Below are positions 1 through 7,123 of a stretch of 64,000 nucleotides of DNA, piece after piece. Source of the DNA: Flavobacteriaceae bacterium. Its GTDB lineage: Bacteria; Bacteroidota; Bacteroidia; Flavobacteriales; Flavobacteriaceae. The notes under the pieces were generated by a model. It searched no databases, had not been told where the DNA came from, and saw nothing but the letters and a program-made list of their open reading frames with translations. The number at the start of each line of letters is the position of its first letter. Positions within the stretch are counted from its first letter, which is position 1. The translations under genes and the position numbers were made by a program. The DNA lies in contig JAIXYI010000088.1 in assembly GCA_027490305.1 (NCBI GenBank), positions 1 to 64,000 of the forward strand, in the 5' to 3' direction.

Positions 1-131
1 TAACAAAATGTACGGTTTTCCCGTACGGCCATGTCGGTGTTTTTCCGTAGGGAAAGGCATCGGCCCCTCCCCGAAGCCAAGCTACGATTTCCCGGCGACA
101 CCATTTTACGGGAAAACCACATCTTTTGTTA
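1..131. repeat. Long imperfect inverted repeat (foldback) downstream of arfB
   Basis: The first 131 bases fold back on themselves. The outer arms 1-8 and 124-131 are exact 8-base complements. The inner arms 14-25 (GGTTTTCCCGTA) and 107-118 (TACGGGAAAACC) are exact 12-base complements. Two weaker variants of the same TTTCC motif lie between them. It sits beyond the 3' end of the leftward arfB operon and may extend left of the window. It could be a mobile miniature repeat, a small RNA or a terminator region. I see no ORF in it. Confidence 0.55.
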
Positions 132-162
132 AAGATAAATGCCGGTAAGACCCACTTACGAT

Positions 163-564
163 TTAAAACTCCGGTTTTCGGCGGTTTTTCTTGATTTCGG
201 ACGTAGTTCGTTTTGCTTTGATGCGTTTTTCGATGACGGCACGCGGCACTTTGGTGGGTTTTCGCTTTTTGGGTACCAGTAGCGCTTTGCGAACGAGATC
301 AAGAAGTCGACGGGTTGCTATTTCTTTGTTTGTCAGTTGACTGCGGTCGTCATCGGCGGCAATCATGAGCACAAAGGCCGATGTGAGCCGCGATGCCAGT
401 TTTTCGCGCACCCGCTCTTTCTCCTCGTCGTCGAGTGCGGCCGATGCATTCACATCAAAAGTCACCACTACTTTCGACGCGACTTTGTTGACGTTTTGTC
501 CGCCAGGCCCGGAGCTTCTGACGGCTTTGTATTGTAGTTCTGCGCGCAGTTTCTCAGCGTCCAT
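163..564 (-). CDS. arfB: ArfB-like peptidyl-tRNA hydrolase (ribosome rescue)
   Basis: A 133-residue class-I release-factor-like protein. The catalytic loop SSGPGGQNVNK has its GGQ at residues 21-23, and there is no codon-recognition domain. The C-terminal third is Lys/Arg-rich (KKRKPTKVPRA, then RIKAKRTTSEIKKNRRKPEF), as in ArfB/YaeJ, whose basic tail enters the empty mRNA channel of stalled ribosomes so that GGQ can release the nascent chain. The ATG at 564 is chosen; an in-frame TTG lies one codon upstream. The start shares one base with the stop of the upstream DUF4301 gene (TGATG), so the two are probably translationally coupled. It is the last gene of the leftward operon beginning at the PPTase gene. 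Confidence 0.93.
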   Translation of the reverse strand: MDAEKLRAELQYKAVRSSGPGGQNVNKVASKVVVTFDVNASAALDDEEKERVREKLASRLTSAFVLMIAADDDRSQLTNKEIATRRLLDLVRKALLVPKKRKPTKVPRAVIEKRIKAKRTTSEIKKNRRKPEF

Positions 565-2168
565 CAAAGTTGTGGCTGGTGAGCGGGTTTCAACAGGTCA
601 TTGACCGTTTTAACCGGATTGAAGGTGATGAGCGGTACTTCCACAAAAAGCGTGATCCATTTGGCCATGGCGCCATTCCAGAGTCCGGGTAGTTCGTAAC
701 TTTTTACCAATTTACCGTGTTTGGCTTTTTCGACGATGAATCCGGCTTCGGTATCTACGAAGTGGTCGAGATTGAACTTCTGCCCTTTGTAATCGCGTAT
801 GCCACACACCAAATCAACGGGGTTGAAGTGGGTGGCACTTTTCAGGATCCCGACTTGTGTTTTGTTGTCATGGTCGACCTGCGCCGATTCGACAATCTGT
901 AGCGAGAGCGAGCCTTTCGGACTCCGTACCCAGAAAGGGCCGCCGCCGGGTTCACCTTCATTGCGCACCATGCCGCACACGCGAATCGGTCGGTTGAGGC
1001 GATCGCGGAGGTAGGCGATTTTATTGTCGTCGGTGAATTTGTCGAAGTCGTCGATGATAGACAAAGAAAGTTCGGTTTCGACGAACGTACGGATTTCCGC
1101 CAGTTTGGCCGGGGTTGTGGCTGTCTCAAGTGCCTGCAAATAACCAAATATCTTTTGCTGTGTGCTGACGAGCAGGCCAGCCAGTGATTTTTTATAGAGC
1201 GTCGTCTCGGCGACGTGGTTCTGGATAACGTTGTCTATGTTCTTGATGAAAATGATGTCGGACTCCAGTTCGCCCAGGTTGCGGATGAGCGCGCCGTGGC
1301 CGCCTGGTCGGAAAAGCAGTTCACCATCGTGTCGGCAGGGGCGGTTGTGTTCGTCGACCGAAATCGAGTCGGTTGCTTTTTGCTGGTAGGAAAACCGGAT
1401 GGAAATTTCATTCCCGGAACGACGGGCGATTTTGTCTTTCACAGCGTCTACCGCCTCTTCAAACAAGGTGCGATGGGCCTCTGATACCGTGAAATGGATG
1501 TGGGATTCGCGGTTGGAGGCAGCATAATACGCGCCTTCATTCAAGTGCTCCTCTACCGGAACGGCGGTGTGGTCGAAGTATTTATGGAAGGGCAGTACAC
1601 CTTTCGGGCGGTTGGTATAATCGAGTGCGTTTTCCGACAGCATCGTATCGATAAAGCACAGAATCTGGTGGTCGCGTGTAAACGTTTCGAACTGGGGTTG
1701 TCGTTGACGCAGGGCGCTCCGCACTGTTTCGTAGAACGGGAATTTCTCGAGTCCGGTCAGGAAAATCTGGAGCTCTTTTGCGCCTTTACGGTTGATGTAC
1801 GCGTTGATGGTTTCGCGGCTAATGTCAAACTCGTTGCGGAATTCGCTTAGGAATTTGAACATACGACTGGCCGCGCCCGAGGCAGGAACAAATTTCTTCA
1901 GGCGGTATTGGTCGCGGACACTGTCAAAAAAGGCGGCAAATTCGCCATGTACCACTTCGGAATACGCCCGGATGCCATCGCCGATCACGGCCGGCCGGTC
2001 TAAATGGGCCTTGCCGATGCCGGTCTCGAAAATCTGCAGTTGTCGCAGTATGTCGGCAGGTGTGAGTCCGTGTGCGGCGATCTGGATGAAGTCGTCATCC
2101 GTAAATTCGGGATAGGCGCGTTTGAGTTGTTTTATCGCGTCGTTTTGTGTTTCAGTAGTGTTCTCCAT
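564..2168 (-). CDS. DUF4301 family protein
   Basis: A 534-residue soluble protein of the Bacteroidota DUF4301 family; biochemical function unknown to me. Near residue 100 it has KKFVPASGAASRMFKF, whose SGAASRM resembles the N-terminal nucleotide-binding loop of sugar-nucleotide/NTP transferases (GGxGxRM). Further on, LLFRPGGHGALIRNLGEL and DIIFIKNIDNV also look like nucleotidyltransferase blocks; this is inference from motif shape. The reading frame is open further upstream, but the ATG at 2168 gives the normal N-terminus (MENTTETQ). It overlaps the end of pnuC by 37 bases. The position between pnuC and arfB suggests co-transcription and does not define a substrate. Confidence 0.85.
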   Translation of the reverse strand: MENTTETQNDAIKQLKRAYPEFTDDDFIQIAAHGLTPADILRQLQIFETGIGKAHLDRPAVIGDGIRAYSEVVHGEFAAFFDSVRDQYRLKKFVPASGAASRMFKFLSEFRNEFDISRETINAYINRKGAKELQIFLTGLEKFPFYETVRSALRQRQPQFETFTRDHQILCFIDTMLSENALDYTNRPKGVLPFHKYFDHTAVPVEEHLNEGAYYAASNRESHIHFTVSEAHRTLFEEAVDAVKDKIARRSGNEISIRFSYQQKATDSISVDEHNRPCRHDGELLFRPGGHGALIRNLGELESDIIFIKNIDNVIQNHVAETTLYKKSLAGLLVSTQQKIFGYLQALETATTPAKLAEIRTFVETELSLSIIDDFDKFTDDNKIAYLRDRLNRPIRVCGMVRNEGEPGGGPFWVRSPKGSLSLQIVESAQVDHDNKTQVGILKSATHFNPVDLVCGIRDYKGQKFNLDHFVDTEAGFIVEKAKHGKLVKSYELPGLWNGAMAKWITLFVEVPLITFNPVKTVNDLLKPAHQPQL

Positions 2169-2761
2169 TCTTGGTATGCCATTATCGCCAGCGCCGTAAA
2201 AACGACGTACTCCAGCGCCAGGATGCCGAGACCGCGGTGCCAGTAGAGTGGCACGGCGATACAATCGCCTACGATCCAGAGCGTCCAGTTTTCGATTTTT
2301 TTCAGGGCCATGAACCACATTGCGGTGAAAAAGAGCCCCGAGGTCAATATGTCAATATAATTCGCCGTTTCGATTTTCATATCAAAAGCGGCGTAAATCC
2401 CGAAAATTACGACAATTGTGAGACAAAACAACCCGAATCCCGATACTTTTTCTGCTTTTGTCGTTCGGGAGATGGCTCGTACAGAACCGTCCTGGGCGCT
2501 TTTTCCCCACTTATACCAGCCGTAAAAACTCATGAGGGTAAAGTAGATATTGACACTCATATCACCCAGATAACCCGCTTCATAGAGCAGCCAGGCGGTG
2601 ATGGCGGTAGCGATAAGACCTACCGGATAGGTAAGGATGTGGGTCTTGCGCGCGAGCCATACGCTGGCGATGCCCAATACGAACGTGAGTGCTTCCAATA
2701 CGATGGCGTAAAGAGGCCGATCGCGGTAGGGGTTGAGCAGGAAGGAAACGATCTCATCCAT
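2132..2761 (-). CDS. pnuC: PnuC-family nicotinamide riboside/vitamin transporter
   Basis: A 209-residue integral membrane protein with about seven hydrophobic segments. Characteristic PnuC blocks are visible: LEALTFVLGIASVWLARK at the N-terminus, NIYFTLMSFYGWYKWG mid-protein, and NWTLWIVGDCIAVPLYWHRG near the C-terminus (W-x3-D is the conserved signature). PnuC proteins facilitate diffusion of nicotinamide riboside (or related vitamins) that is trapped by phosphorylation. No NadR-type kinase gene lies next to it here. The ATG at 2761 is preferred over an upstream in-frame extension because that extension only re-reads the end of pcrB. It overlaps pcrB by 8 bases and DUF4301 by 37. Confidence 0.9.
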   Translation of the reverse strand: MDEIVSFLLNPYRDRPLYAIVLEALTFVLGIASVWLARKTHILTYPVGLIATAITAWLLYEAGYLGDMSVNIYFTLMSFYGWYKWGKSAQDGSVRAISRTTKAEKVSGFGLFCLTIVVIFGIYAAFDMKIETANYIDILTSGLFFTAMWFMALKKIENWTLWIVGDCIAVPLYWHRGLGILALEYVVFTALAIMAYQEWRTLLKHKTTR

Positions 2762-3494
2762 GGAGGAAGAAATCAGGGTCGTTTTCGAATGCGGTTCCGA
2801 TGACGACGAGGTCGGCGCCGGCATCGTGGGCGTCGCGGATGCCTTTTTGGGTGCGGATGCCACCTCCCACGATCAACGGGATGGAAAGTTGGTCGGCTAC
2901 GCGTTTGATTACTGTCGTGGGAAGGGCTTCACGTGCGCCGCTGCCTGCTTCGAGATAGACCAGTTGTTTACCCAGTAACTGTGCGGCGAGGGCTGTGTCG
3001 ACGATATGGGCACAGTCGGCGAACGGAAGGGGTTTTGTTTCGCTGACACGCGCCACCGAAGTACGGTCGTCGCTGCCACAAAGGATATAGCCGGTGGGGA
3101 TGACTTCAAGTTTCGATGCTACCACCGCCTGGGCCGAGGCCACGTGATGCCCAATCAGAAAATCGGGATTGCGACCGGAAAGAAGTGAGAGGTACAACAA
3201 CGCATCGGCATGGCGGGATAGTTGCGACGGATGTCCGGGGAACAGTATAATAGGAAGTCCGGTTCGGACTTTCAGCGCCAGTACCAGTTCATCGAGGTGG
3301 TCGGTGGGGCCCGTGCTTCCGCCTACGAAGAGGTAGGTGGCAGGGGAGGTGGCGAGGCGATGCGACAACGCGTCAACCTGGGCCAGACCGACCTTGTCGG
3401 GGTCAATCAGTACTGCCAGTACTTTTTCGCCGCGTGATCGGGCGTCGAGCAGGTGGCCGTAGAGCGACGGTATGACGTCATTTTTCAAAGGCAT
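2754..3494 (-). CDS. Geranylgeranylglyceryl phosphate synthase family (PcrB-like)
   Basis: A 246-residue TIM-barrel prenyltransferase. Visible family blocks are VLIDPDK (phosphate/Mg region), FVGGSTGPTDHLDELV, LPIILFPGHPSQLS, TGYILCG, LVYLEAGSGA and the phosphate-binding IPLIVGGGIRTQKG followed by GADLVVIGTAFE. GGGPS transfers a polyprenyl group to sn-glycerol-1-phosphate; Bacteroidota members form a clade separate from archaeal enzymes and their in vivo lipid product is not established to my knowledge. Start at the ATG at 3494 (MPLKNDV), overlapping the end of the PPTase gene by 17 bases. It is second in the PPTase-pcrB-pnuC-DUF4301-arfB chain. Confidence 0.9.
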   Translation of the reverse strand: MPLKNDVIPSLYGHLLDARSRGEKVLAVLIDPDKVGLAQVDALSHRLATSPATYLFVGGSTGPTDHLDELVLALKVRTGLPIILFPGHPSQLSRHADALLYLSLLSGRNPDFLIGHHVASAQAVVASKLEVIPTGYILCGSDDRTSVARVSETKPLPFADCAHIVDTALAAQLLGKQLVYLEAGSGAREALPTTVIKRVADQLSIPLIVGGGIRTQKGIRDAHDAGADLVVIGTAFENDPDFFLHG

Positions 3495-4110
3495 AGACAA
3501 TGGTGTAATCCTCGATTTCAAGAAAGCGGATGTCGAACGGGGCATGGCGGTCGCCGAAGTGCAGTTCGGCTGTGGCGTGGCCCGTGGTCCTCTCGAACGG
3601 AAGTACAAAGATATGGTCTTTGAAACTGATTCCGGGTTCGTTCCGAATTTTGAAAATGGCTTCCTTTACGCCCCAGATGACCGTCAGCCGCGCGATGTAG
3701 TCGTCGTGGTGCTCAGGGTTGAGGGACTTCATTTCATGTTCGGCGAACTTGTAGTCGATGAGGCGGATTTTATCGCGGCGGAGTTCCAGGTCGATGCCGG
3801 TAAGACGGTCAGAGACGATAATGGCGGAAAAACCAAAAGAGTGACTGATGGAAATATAGCGACCATCGAGCAGGTGCGGTTTGCCGGATGCATCGTAATA
3901 AAGGTCAAAGTCGGAGTAGCCGGCTGCGTGCAGCAGGGCGCGTACGGACAGGAACCCGCGGCGGTGCTGTTCGGACTTCATGCCTGACAGGCGGGCTTCG
4001 CTGGCAGGTTTCAGGCGCATGCCCGTGGCTAGTTCGTCATACGACTCGGTGATTTTCCAGACGTAAAGTCGGGCGTGTTCATCAACGGTAAGGGTAGTAT
4101 AAAGCGGCAT
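3478..4110 (-). CDS. 4'-phosphopantetheinyl transferase superfamily protein
   Basis: A 210-residue Sfp/AcpS-type enzyme that transfers the phosphopantetheine arm of CoA to carrier-protein serines. Core motifs are SISHS (87-91), GIDLE (105-109, Mg-binding Asp/Glu) and WGVKEAIFK (146-154, W/KEA motif), in the usual order and spacing. It is either the general acyl-carrier-protein activator or one for secondary metabolism; the sequence does not decide. The ATG at 4110 is the first gene of the leftward operon. Its start lies only about 8 bases from a structured element (4118-4269), so that element would be part of its 5' leader. Confidence 0.9.
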   Translation of the reverse strand: MPLYTTLTVDEHARLYVWKITESYDELATGMRLKPASEARLSGMKSEQHRRGFLSVRALLHAAGYSDFDLYYDASGKPHLLDGRYISISHSFGFSAIIVSDRLTGIDLELRRDKIRLIDYKFAEHEMKSLNPEHHDDYIARLTVIWGVKEAIFKIRNEPGISFKDHIFVLPFERTTGHATAELHFGDRHAPFDIRFLEIEDYTIVYAFEK

Positions 4111-4117
4111 GGTCAGA

Positions 4118-4269
4118 AGGAAGCCCTAGCCCGGATGGCAGCGGAAAGCCTTTTTGCACGCGACGCCTGGTTTTGCCCGTGGTGACGGCGACCGGAGGAA
4201 GCCGGGAGGCGCGGTCGCAAAAGCGGCGTTGCGGGAAAAAGCTTGTAGCGAACAGCCGGAAAAAGCTTC
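4118..4269. ncRNA. Candidate structured intergenic element between PPTase and ahcY
   Basis: About 150 non-coding, G+C-rich bases with complementary ends (GGAAGC at 4119-4124, GCTTC at 4265-4269) and internal paired blocks such as the TAGCCCGG and GCCGG regions and the GGCGCGGTCGC/GCGACG segments. The layout 'AAGCCCTAGC ... AGCGG ... TAGCG ... AAGCTTC' is one I recognise from intergenic regions of many flavobacterial genomes. I cannot assign it to a named RNA family (Flavo-1 is one candidate to test). Read leftwards it would be the leader of the PPTase operon; read rightwards it ends about 60 bases before the ahcY promoter. Confidence 0.45.
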
Positions 4270-4325
4270 AAAAAAATGAAACGTACGGAGTTGGTTACAA
4301 GGCGGTTGAATTTCACAATTGCTCA

Positions 4326-4357
4326 TTGGTTATTCCCAACCTTATTCCGTAAATTTG
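4326..4357 (+). promoter_or_regulatory. ahcY promoter (Bacteroidetes type)
   Basis: TTG at 4326-4328 and TAAATTTG at 4350-4357, separated by 21 bases, match the flavobacterial -33/-7 consensus (TTG, TAnnTTTG). The ATG of ahcY follows about 30 bases after the -7 box. Confidence 0.75.
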
Positions 4358-4386
4358 CAAAAATTTTTTCAGTAAATCAACGTAAA

Positions 4387-5706
4387 ATGATGAGCACACA
4401 GACATTGCCGTATGTGGCCTATAAAGTGAAGGACATTTCGCTGGCGGCCTGGGGACGGAAGGAAATCGAACTGGCGGAAGCTGAAATGCCCGGATTGATG
4501 GCGCTTCGCGAGGAATATAAGAACGAGCAGCCATTGAAAGGCGCGCGTATCGCAGGGTGCTTGCACATGACGATACAGACGGCGGTGTTGATCGAGACGC
4601 TGAAAGCACTGGGCGCGGAAGTGACCTGGAGCTCTTGTAATATCTTCTCTACGCAAGACCACGCAGCAGCGGCGATCGCAGCAACGGGCCTTCAGGTATA
4701 TGCCTGGAAAGGAATGAACGAAGAGGAATTCGACTGGTGTATCGAGCAGACGCTGTTTTTCGGTGAAGACCGCCAGCCTTTGAACATGATCCTTGACGAC
4801 GGCGGCGACCTGACCAACATGGTGTTGGATCGTTATCCGGAATTGGTAGCGGGTATCAAAGGTCTGTCTGAAGAGACGACTACGGGCGTACACCGTTTGT
4901 ATGAGCGCGTGAAGAATGGTACGCTTCCGATGCCGGCGATCAACGTGAACGATTCGGTTACGAAGTCGAAATTCGACAACAAATACGGCTGTAAGGAGTC
5001 GGCAGTTGACGCGATCCGTCGTGCGACTGACCTGATGCTGGCTGGAAAGCGTGTGGTCGTATGTGGCTACGGTGACGTAGGTAAAGGTACAGCGGCTTCG
5101 TTCCGTGGTGCTGGTTCTATCGTAACCGTGACCGAAATTGACCCGATTTGTGCGCTTCAGGCAGCAATGGACGGATTTGAAGTGAAGAAATTGGATACGG
5201 TGATTGCTACGGCGGACATCGTGATCACGACTACCGGTAACAAAGACATCGTGGTAGGCCGTCACTTTGAGCAAATGAAAGATAAGACGGTGGTGTGTAA
5301 CATCGGCCACTTCGACAATGAGATCGACATGGCCTGGTTAAACAAAAACCACGGTGCGTCAAAAGTAGAGATCAAGCCACAGGTTGACAAATACACCATC
5401 GAAGGCAAAGATATCATCATCCTGGCGGAAGGCCGTTTGGTGAACCTGGGATGTGCGACGGGCCACCCAAGTTTCGTAATGTCGAACTCGTTCACCAACC
5501 AGACACTGGCGCAGATCGAGTTGTGGAAACACGCTGACAAATATGGTAATGACGTTTACATGCTGCCGAAGCACCTCGATGAGAAAGTAGCGAAACTGCA
5601 CCTGGCGAAACTGGGCGTAGAGCTCGAGGAGCTGAACAAGGAGCAGGCGGAGTATATTGGTGTGAAGGTGGAAGGACCTTATAAGCCGGAGTACTACCGT
5701 TATTAA
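4387..5706 (+). CDS. ahcY: Adenosylhomocysteinase (SAH hydrolase)
   Basis: A 439-residue enzyme hydrolysing S-adenosylhomocysteine to adenosine and homocysteine in the methyl cycle. Landmarks: [15 protein letters not shown] and [16 protein letters not shown] (substrate domain), [18 protein letters not shown] with the catalytic Lys, NAD-binding GYGDVGKG at about 227-234, and the C-terminal PYKPEYYRY tail that contributes to the neighbouring subunit's NAD site. The frame is open further upstream, but that extension contains the promoter, so the ATG at 4387 (or the adjacent ATG at 4390) is the start. It is monocistronic: promoter just upstream, hairpin with T-run just downstream. Confidence 0.97.
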   Translation: MMSTQTLPYVAYKVKDISLAAWGRKEIELAEAEMPGLMALREEYKNEQPLKGARIAGCLHMTIQTAVLIETLKALGAEVTWSSCNIFSTQDHAAAAIAATGLQVYAWKGMNEEEFDWCIEQTLFFGEDRQPLNMILDDGGDLTNMVLDRYPELVAGIKGLSEETTTGVHRLYERVKNGTLPMPAINVNDSVTKSKFDNKYGCKESAVDAIRRATDLMLAGKRVVVCGYGDVGKGTAASFRGAGSIVTVTEIDPICALQAAMDGFEVKKLDTVIATADIVITTTGNKDIVVGRHFEQMKDKTVVCNIGHFDNEIDMAWLNKNHGASKVEIKPQVDKYTIEGKDIIILAEGRLVNLGCATGHPSFVMSNSFTNQTLAQIELWKHADKYGNDVYMLPKHLDEKVAKLHLAKLGVELEELNKEQAEYIGVKVEGPYKPEYYRY

Positions 5707-5747
5707 TTAGCGAATGAGCTAATTAGCGGATTAGCGAATGAAGTTCT

Positions 5748-5788
5748 GACCTGCAAGGTTTTTCTAACCTTGTAGGTCTTTTTATTTT
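5748..5788 (+). terminator. Hairpin terminator after ahcY (copy 1 of a GACCTGCAAGG repeat)
   Basis: GACCTGCAAGGTT (5748-5760) pairs with AACCTTGTAGGTC (5766-5778) through a 5-base loop with one G-T pair, followed by TTTTTATTTT. Just upstream, 5707-5745 holds short TTAGCGAAT-type repeats. Confidence 0.7.
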
Positions 5789-5841
5789 GGAGTTGGGAAG
5801 TCCGAAAGTCGGGAAGATCGGAAGACGGTGGTAGGGGATAC

Positions 5842-5871
5842 GACCTGCAAGCTTTCAATACCTTGTAGGTC
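5842..5871. repeat. Second GACCTGCAAG/CTTGTAGGTC hairpin
   Basis: GACCTGCAAG (5842-5851) and CCTTGTAGGTC (5861-5871) repeat the arms of the hairpin 95 bases upstream but with a different loop. Between the two, 5790-5830 contains 'GGAAGTCCGAAAGTCGGGAAG'-like short repeats. No gene is seen in 5707-5963. Confidence 0.55.
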
Positions 5872-5915
5872 TTTCCACGTCCATAAAAAGGAGTTCCGCC
5901 GAAAAGTAACACCAT

Positions 5916-5943
5916 AAAAAATCCCGCCTTGTGAGCGGGATTT
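5916..5943 (-). terminator. Terminator of rplU-rpmA
   Basis: AAATCCCGC (5919-5927) and GCGGGATTT (5935-5943) form a 9-bp stem; read leftwards it is followed by a T-run, about 20 bases after the rpmA stop. Confidence 0.8.
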
Positions 5944-5963
5944 CAATTTCATAAAGCGATGTC

Positions 5964-6224
5964 TTATGCTTCGAACGGAACGATCGATACATACGACTTG
6001 TTGTCGCCTTTTTTCTGGAAACGTACAACACCGTCTACTCTAGCGTGGAGGGTGTGGTCTTTGCCCATGTATACGTTGTCGCCTGGGTTGTGTTTTGAGC
6101 CGCGCTGACGCACGATGATATTACCGGCGATTGCAGCCTGCCCGCCGAAAATCTTAACGCCCAGACGTTTGCTTTCTGATTCGCGTCCGTTCTTGGAACT
6201 ACCGACGCCTTTCTTGTGAGCCAT
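5964..6224 (-). CDS. rpmA: Large ribosomal subunit protein bL27
   Basis: An 86-residue bL27. It begins [22 protein letters not shown], so the N-terminus that reaches toward the peptidyl transferase centre is mature-like, with no cleavable extension of the Firmicutes type. The bL27 core [22 protein letters not shown] follows. It lies 23 bases after rplU, the usual rplU-rpmA pair, and ends at a strong terminator. Confidence 0.97.
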   Translation of the reverse strand: MAHKKGVGSSKNGRESESKRLGVKIFGGQAAIAGNIIVRQRGSKHNPGDNVYMGKDHTLHARVDGVVRFQKKGDNKSYVSIVPFEA

Positions 6225-6247
6225 CTTCTTCTAGGATTATTAGGTTA

Positions 6248-6676
6248 TTATTCAGCTGATTCGGTTGATTCCTCTTTTTTGGCTTTCGGGGCTTTTTTAG
6301 GAGCCTCTGCTGCTTCCTCTGATGCTGGCGCCGCTTCTTTCTTAGCAGCCGCTTTCTTTGGAGCCGAAGTTACGATGCCACCGATCTGGATCTCTGTGAG
6401 AGACTGACGGTGTCCGTTTTTCTTCTTGTAGCCTTTTCTTCTTTTCTTTTTGAAGACGATCACTTTGTCGCCTTTCAGGTGCTGAAGCACGGTGGCCTCA
6501 ACAGTTGCACCTTCTATAGCCGGGGCGCCCAGGGTGATAGTTCCGTTGTCATCGAGGAGAAGCACTTTGTCGAAAGAAACTTTCGAACCAGCTTCGCCTG
6601 CCAAACGGTGAACGAACACCTTTGAGTCTTTGCTAACTTTGAATTGTTGCCCTGCTATCTCTACGATTGCATACAT
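6248..6676 (-). CDS. rplU: Large ribosomal subunit protein bL21 with extended tail
   Basis: A 142-residue bL21. The first ~100 residues are the normal domain ([14 protein letters not shown], then [16 protein letters not shown], which contacts 23S rRNA). The last ~40 residues are a low-complexity Ala/Lys/Glu tail ([11 protein letters not shown]...). Such tails are common on bL21 of Bacteroidota and are probably disordered. A clear promoter lies just upstream at 6708-6737. Confidence 0.96.
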   Translation of the reverse strand: MYAIVEIAGQQFKVSKDSKVFVHRLAGEAGSKVSFDKVLLLDDNGTITLGAPAIEGATVEATVLQHLKGDKVIVFKKKRRKGYKKKNGHRQSLTEIQIGGIVTSAPKKAAAKKEAAPASEEAAEAPKKAPKAKKEESTESAE

Positions 6677-6707
6677 AACAATAAAGGTTTTGTTTATAAA
6701 ATGGCTG

Positions 6708-6737
6708 CAAAGATAGGAATAAATATGTAATGAGCAA
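6708..6737 (-). promoter_or_regulatory. rplU-rpmA promoter
   Basis: On the minus strand, TTG (6735-6737) and TATCTTTG (6708-6715) are separated by 19 bases, about 30 bases upstream of the rplU ATG. Confidence 0.75.
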
Positions 6738-7063
6738 CCGGTTAGGGAAAAATGTTCGGGAGATAGGAAGTTCGGGAGACCGGAGGTTCGGGAGATGGTA
6801 AGATAAGAGTGCTACGTTAAAGGTTTTTTTGCGACACTCTGTCCAGAATCAAATTTTGCCTAAGCCGGTCCGATAGTCTTTTTATATAAGGGGAATTGAT
6901 GATCTATTGTTGTAAGATGGTAGAGGTTCCGGGTTTAATGTCAATTCGCAAGGGTGCCATCTGTGGAATTGCGCCACTCCCGCCCGCCTTCCTTCCGGAC
7001 GTCAAAACCTCGAAACTTTTACTCTTCCGAACTCCCCAACTTCCGAACTCCCCAACTTATTCC
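6738..7063. other. Intergenic region with short GGAAGTTCGGGAG-type repeats
   Basis: No convincing gene. 6760-6800 carries three tandem variants of 'GTTCGGGAGA', and 7014-7060 carries the complementary pattern (two copies of 'TTCCGAACTCCCCAAC'). A 73-codon frame at 6896-7117 runs through the second array into the M16 promoter and looks like chance. Confidence 0.5.
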
Positions 7064-7071
7064 TACTTTTG
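7064..7071 (+). promoter_or_regulatory. -7 box before the M16 peptidase pair
   Basis: TACTTTTG fits TAnnTTTG. No TTG is at the expected -33 distance, so support is partial. The first gene starts at 7124. Confidence 0.5.
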
Positions 7072-7123
7072 CGTAACAAAAACCAACGTTGGCCGACCAA
7101 CGCTCGCAACAAAATAGTAACTT

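Noticed and set aside
4369..5310. 313-codon frame opposite ahcY
   Set aside because: Antisense shadow of a highly conserved gene; composition (His/Arg/Phe-rich) is not protein-like.
6896..7117. 73-codon ORF upstream of the M16 genes
   Set aside because: It runs through short tandem repeats and the promoter box of the next gene and resembles no known protein.
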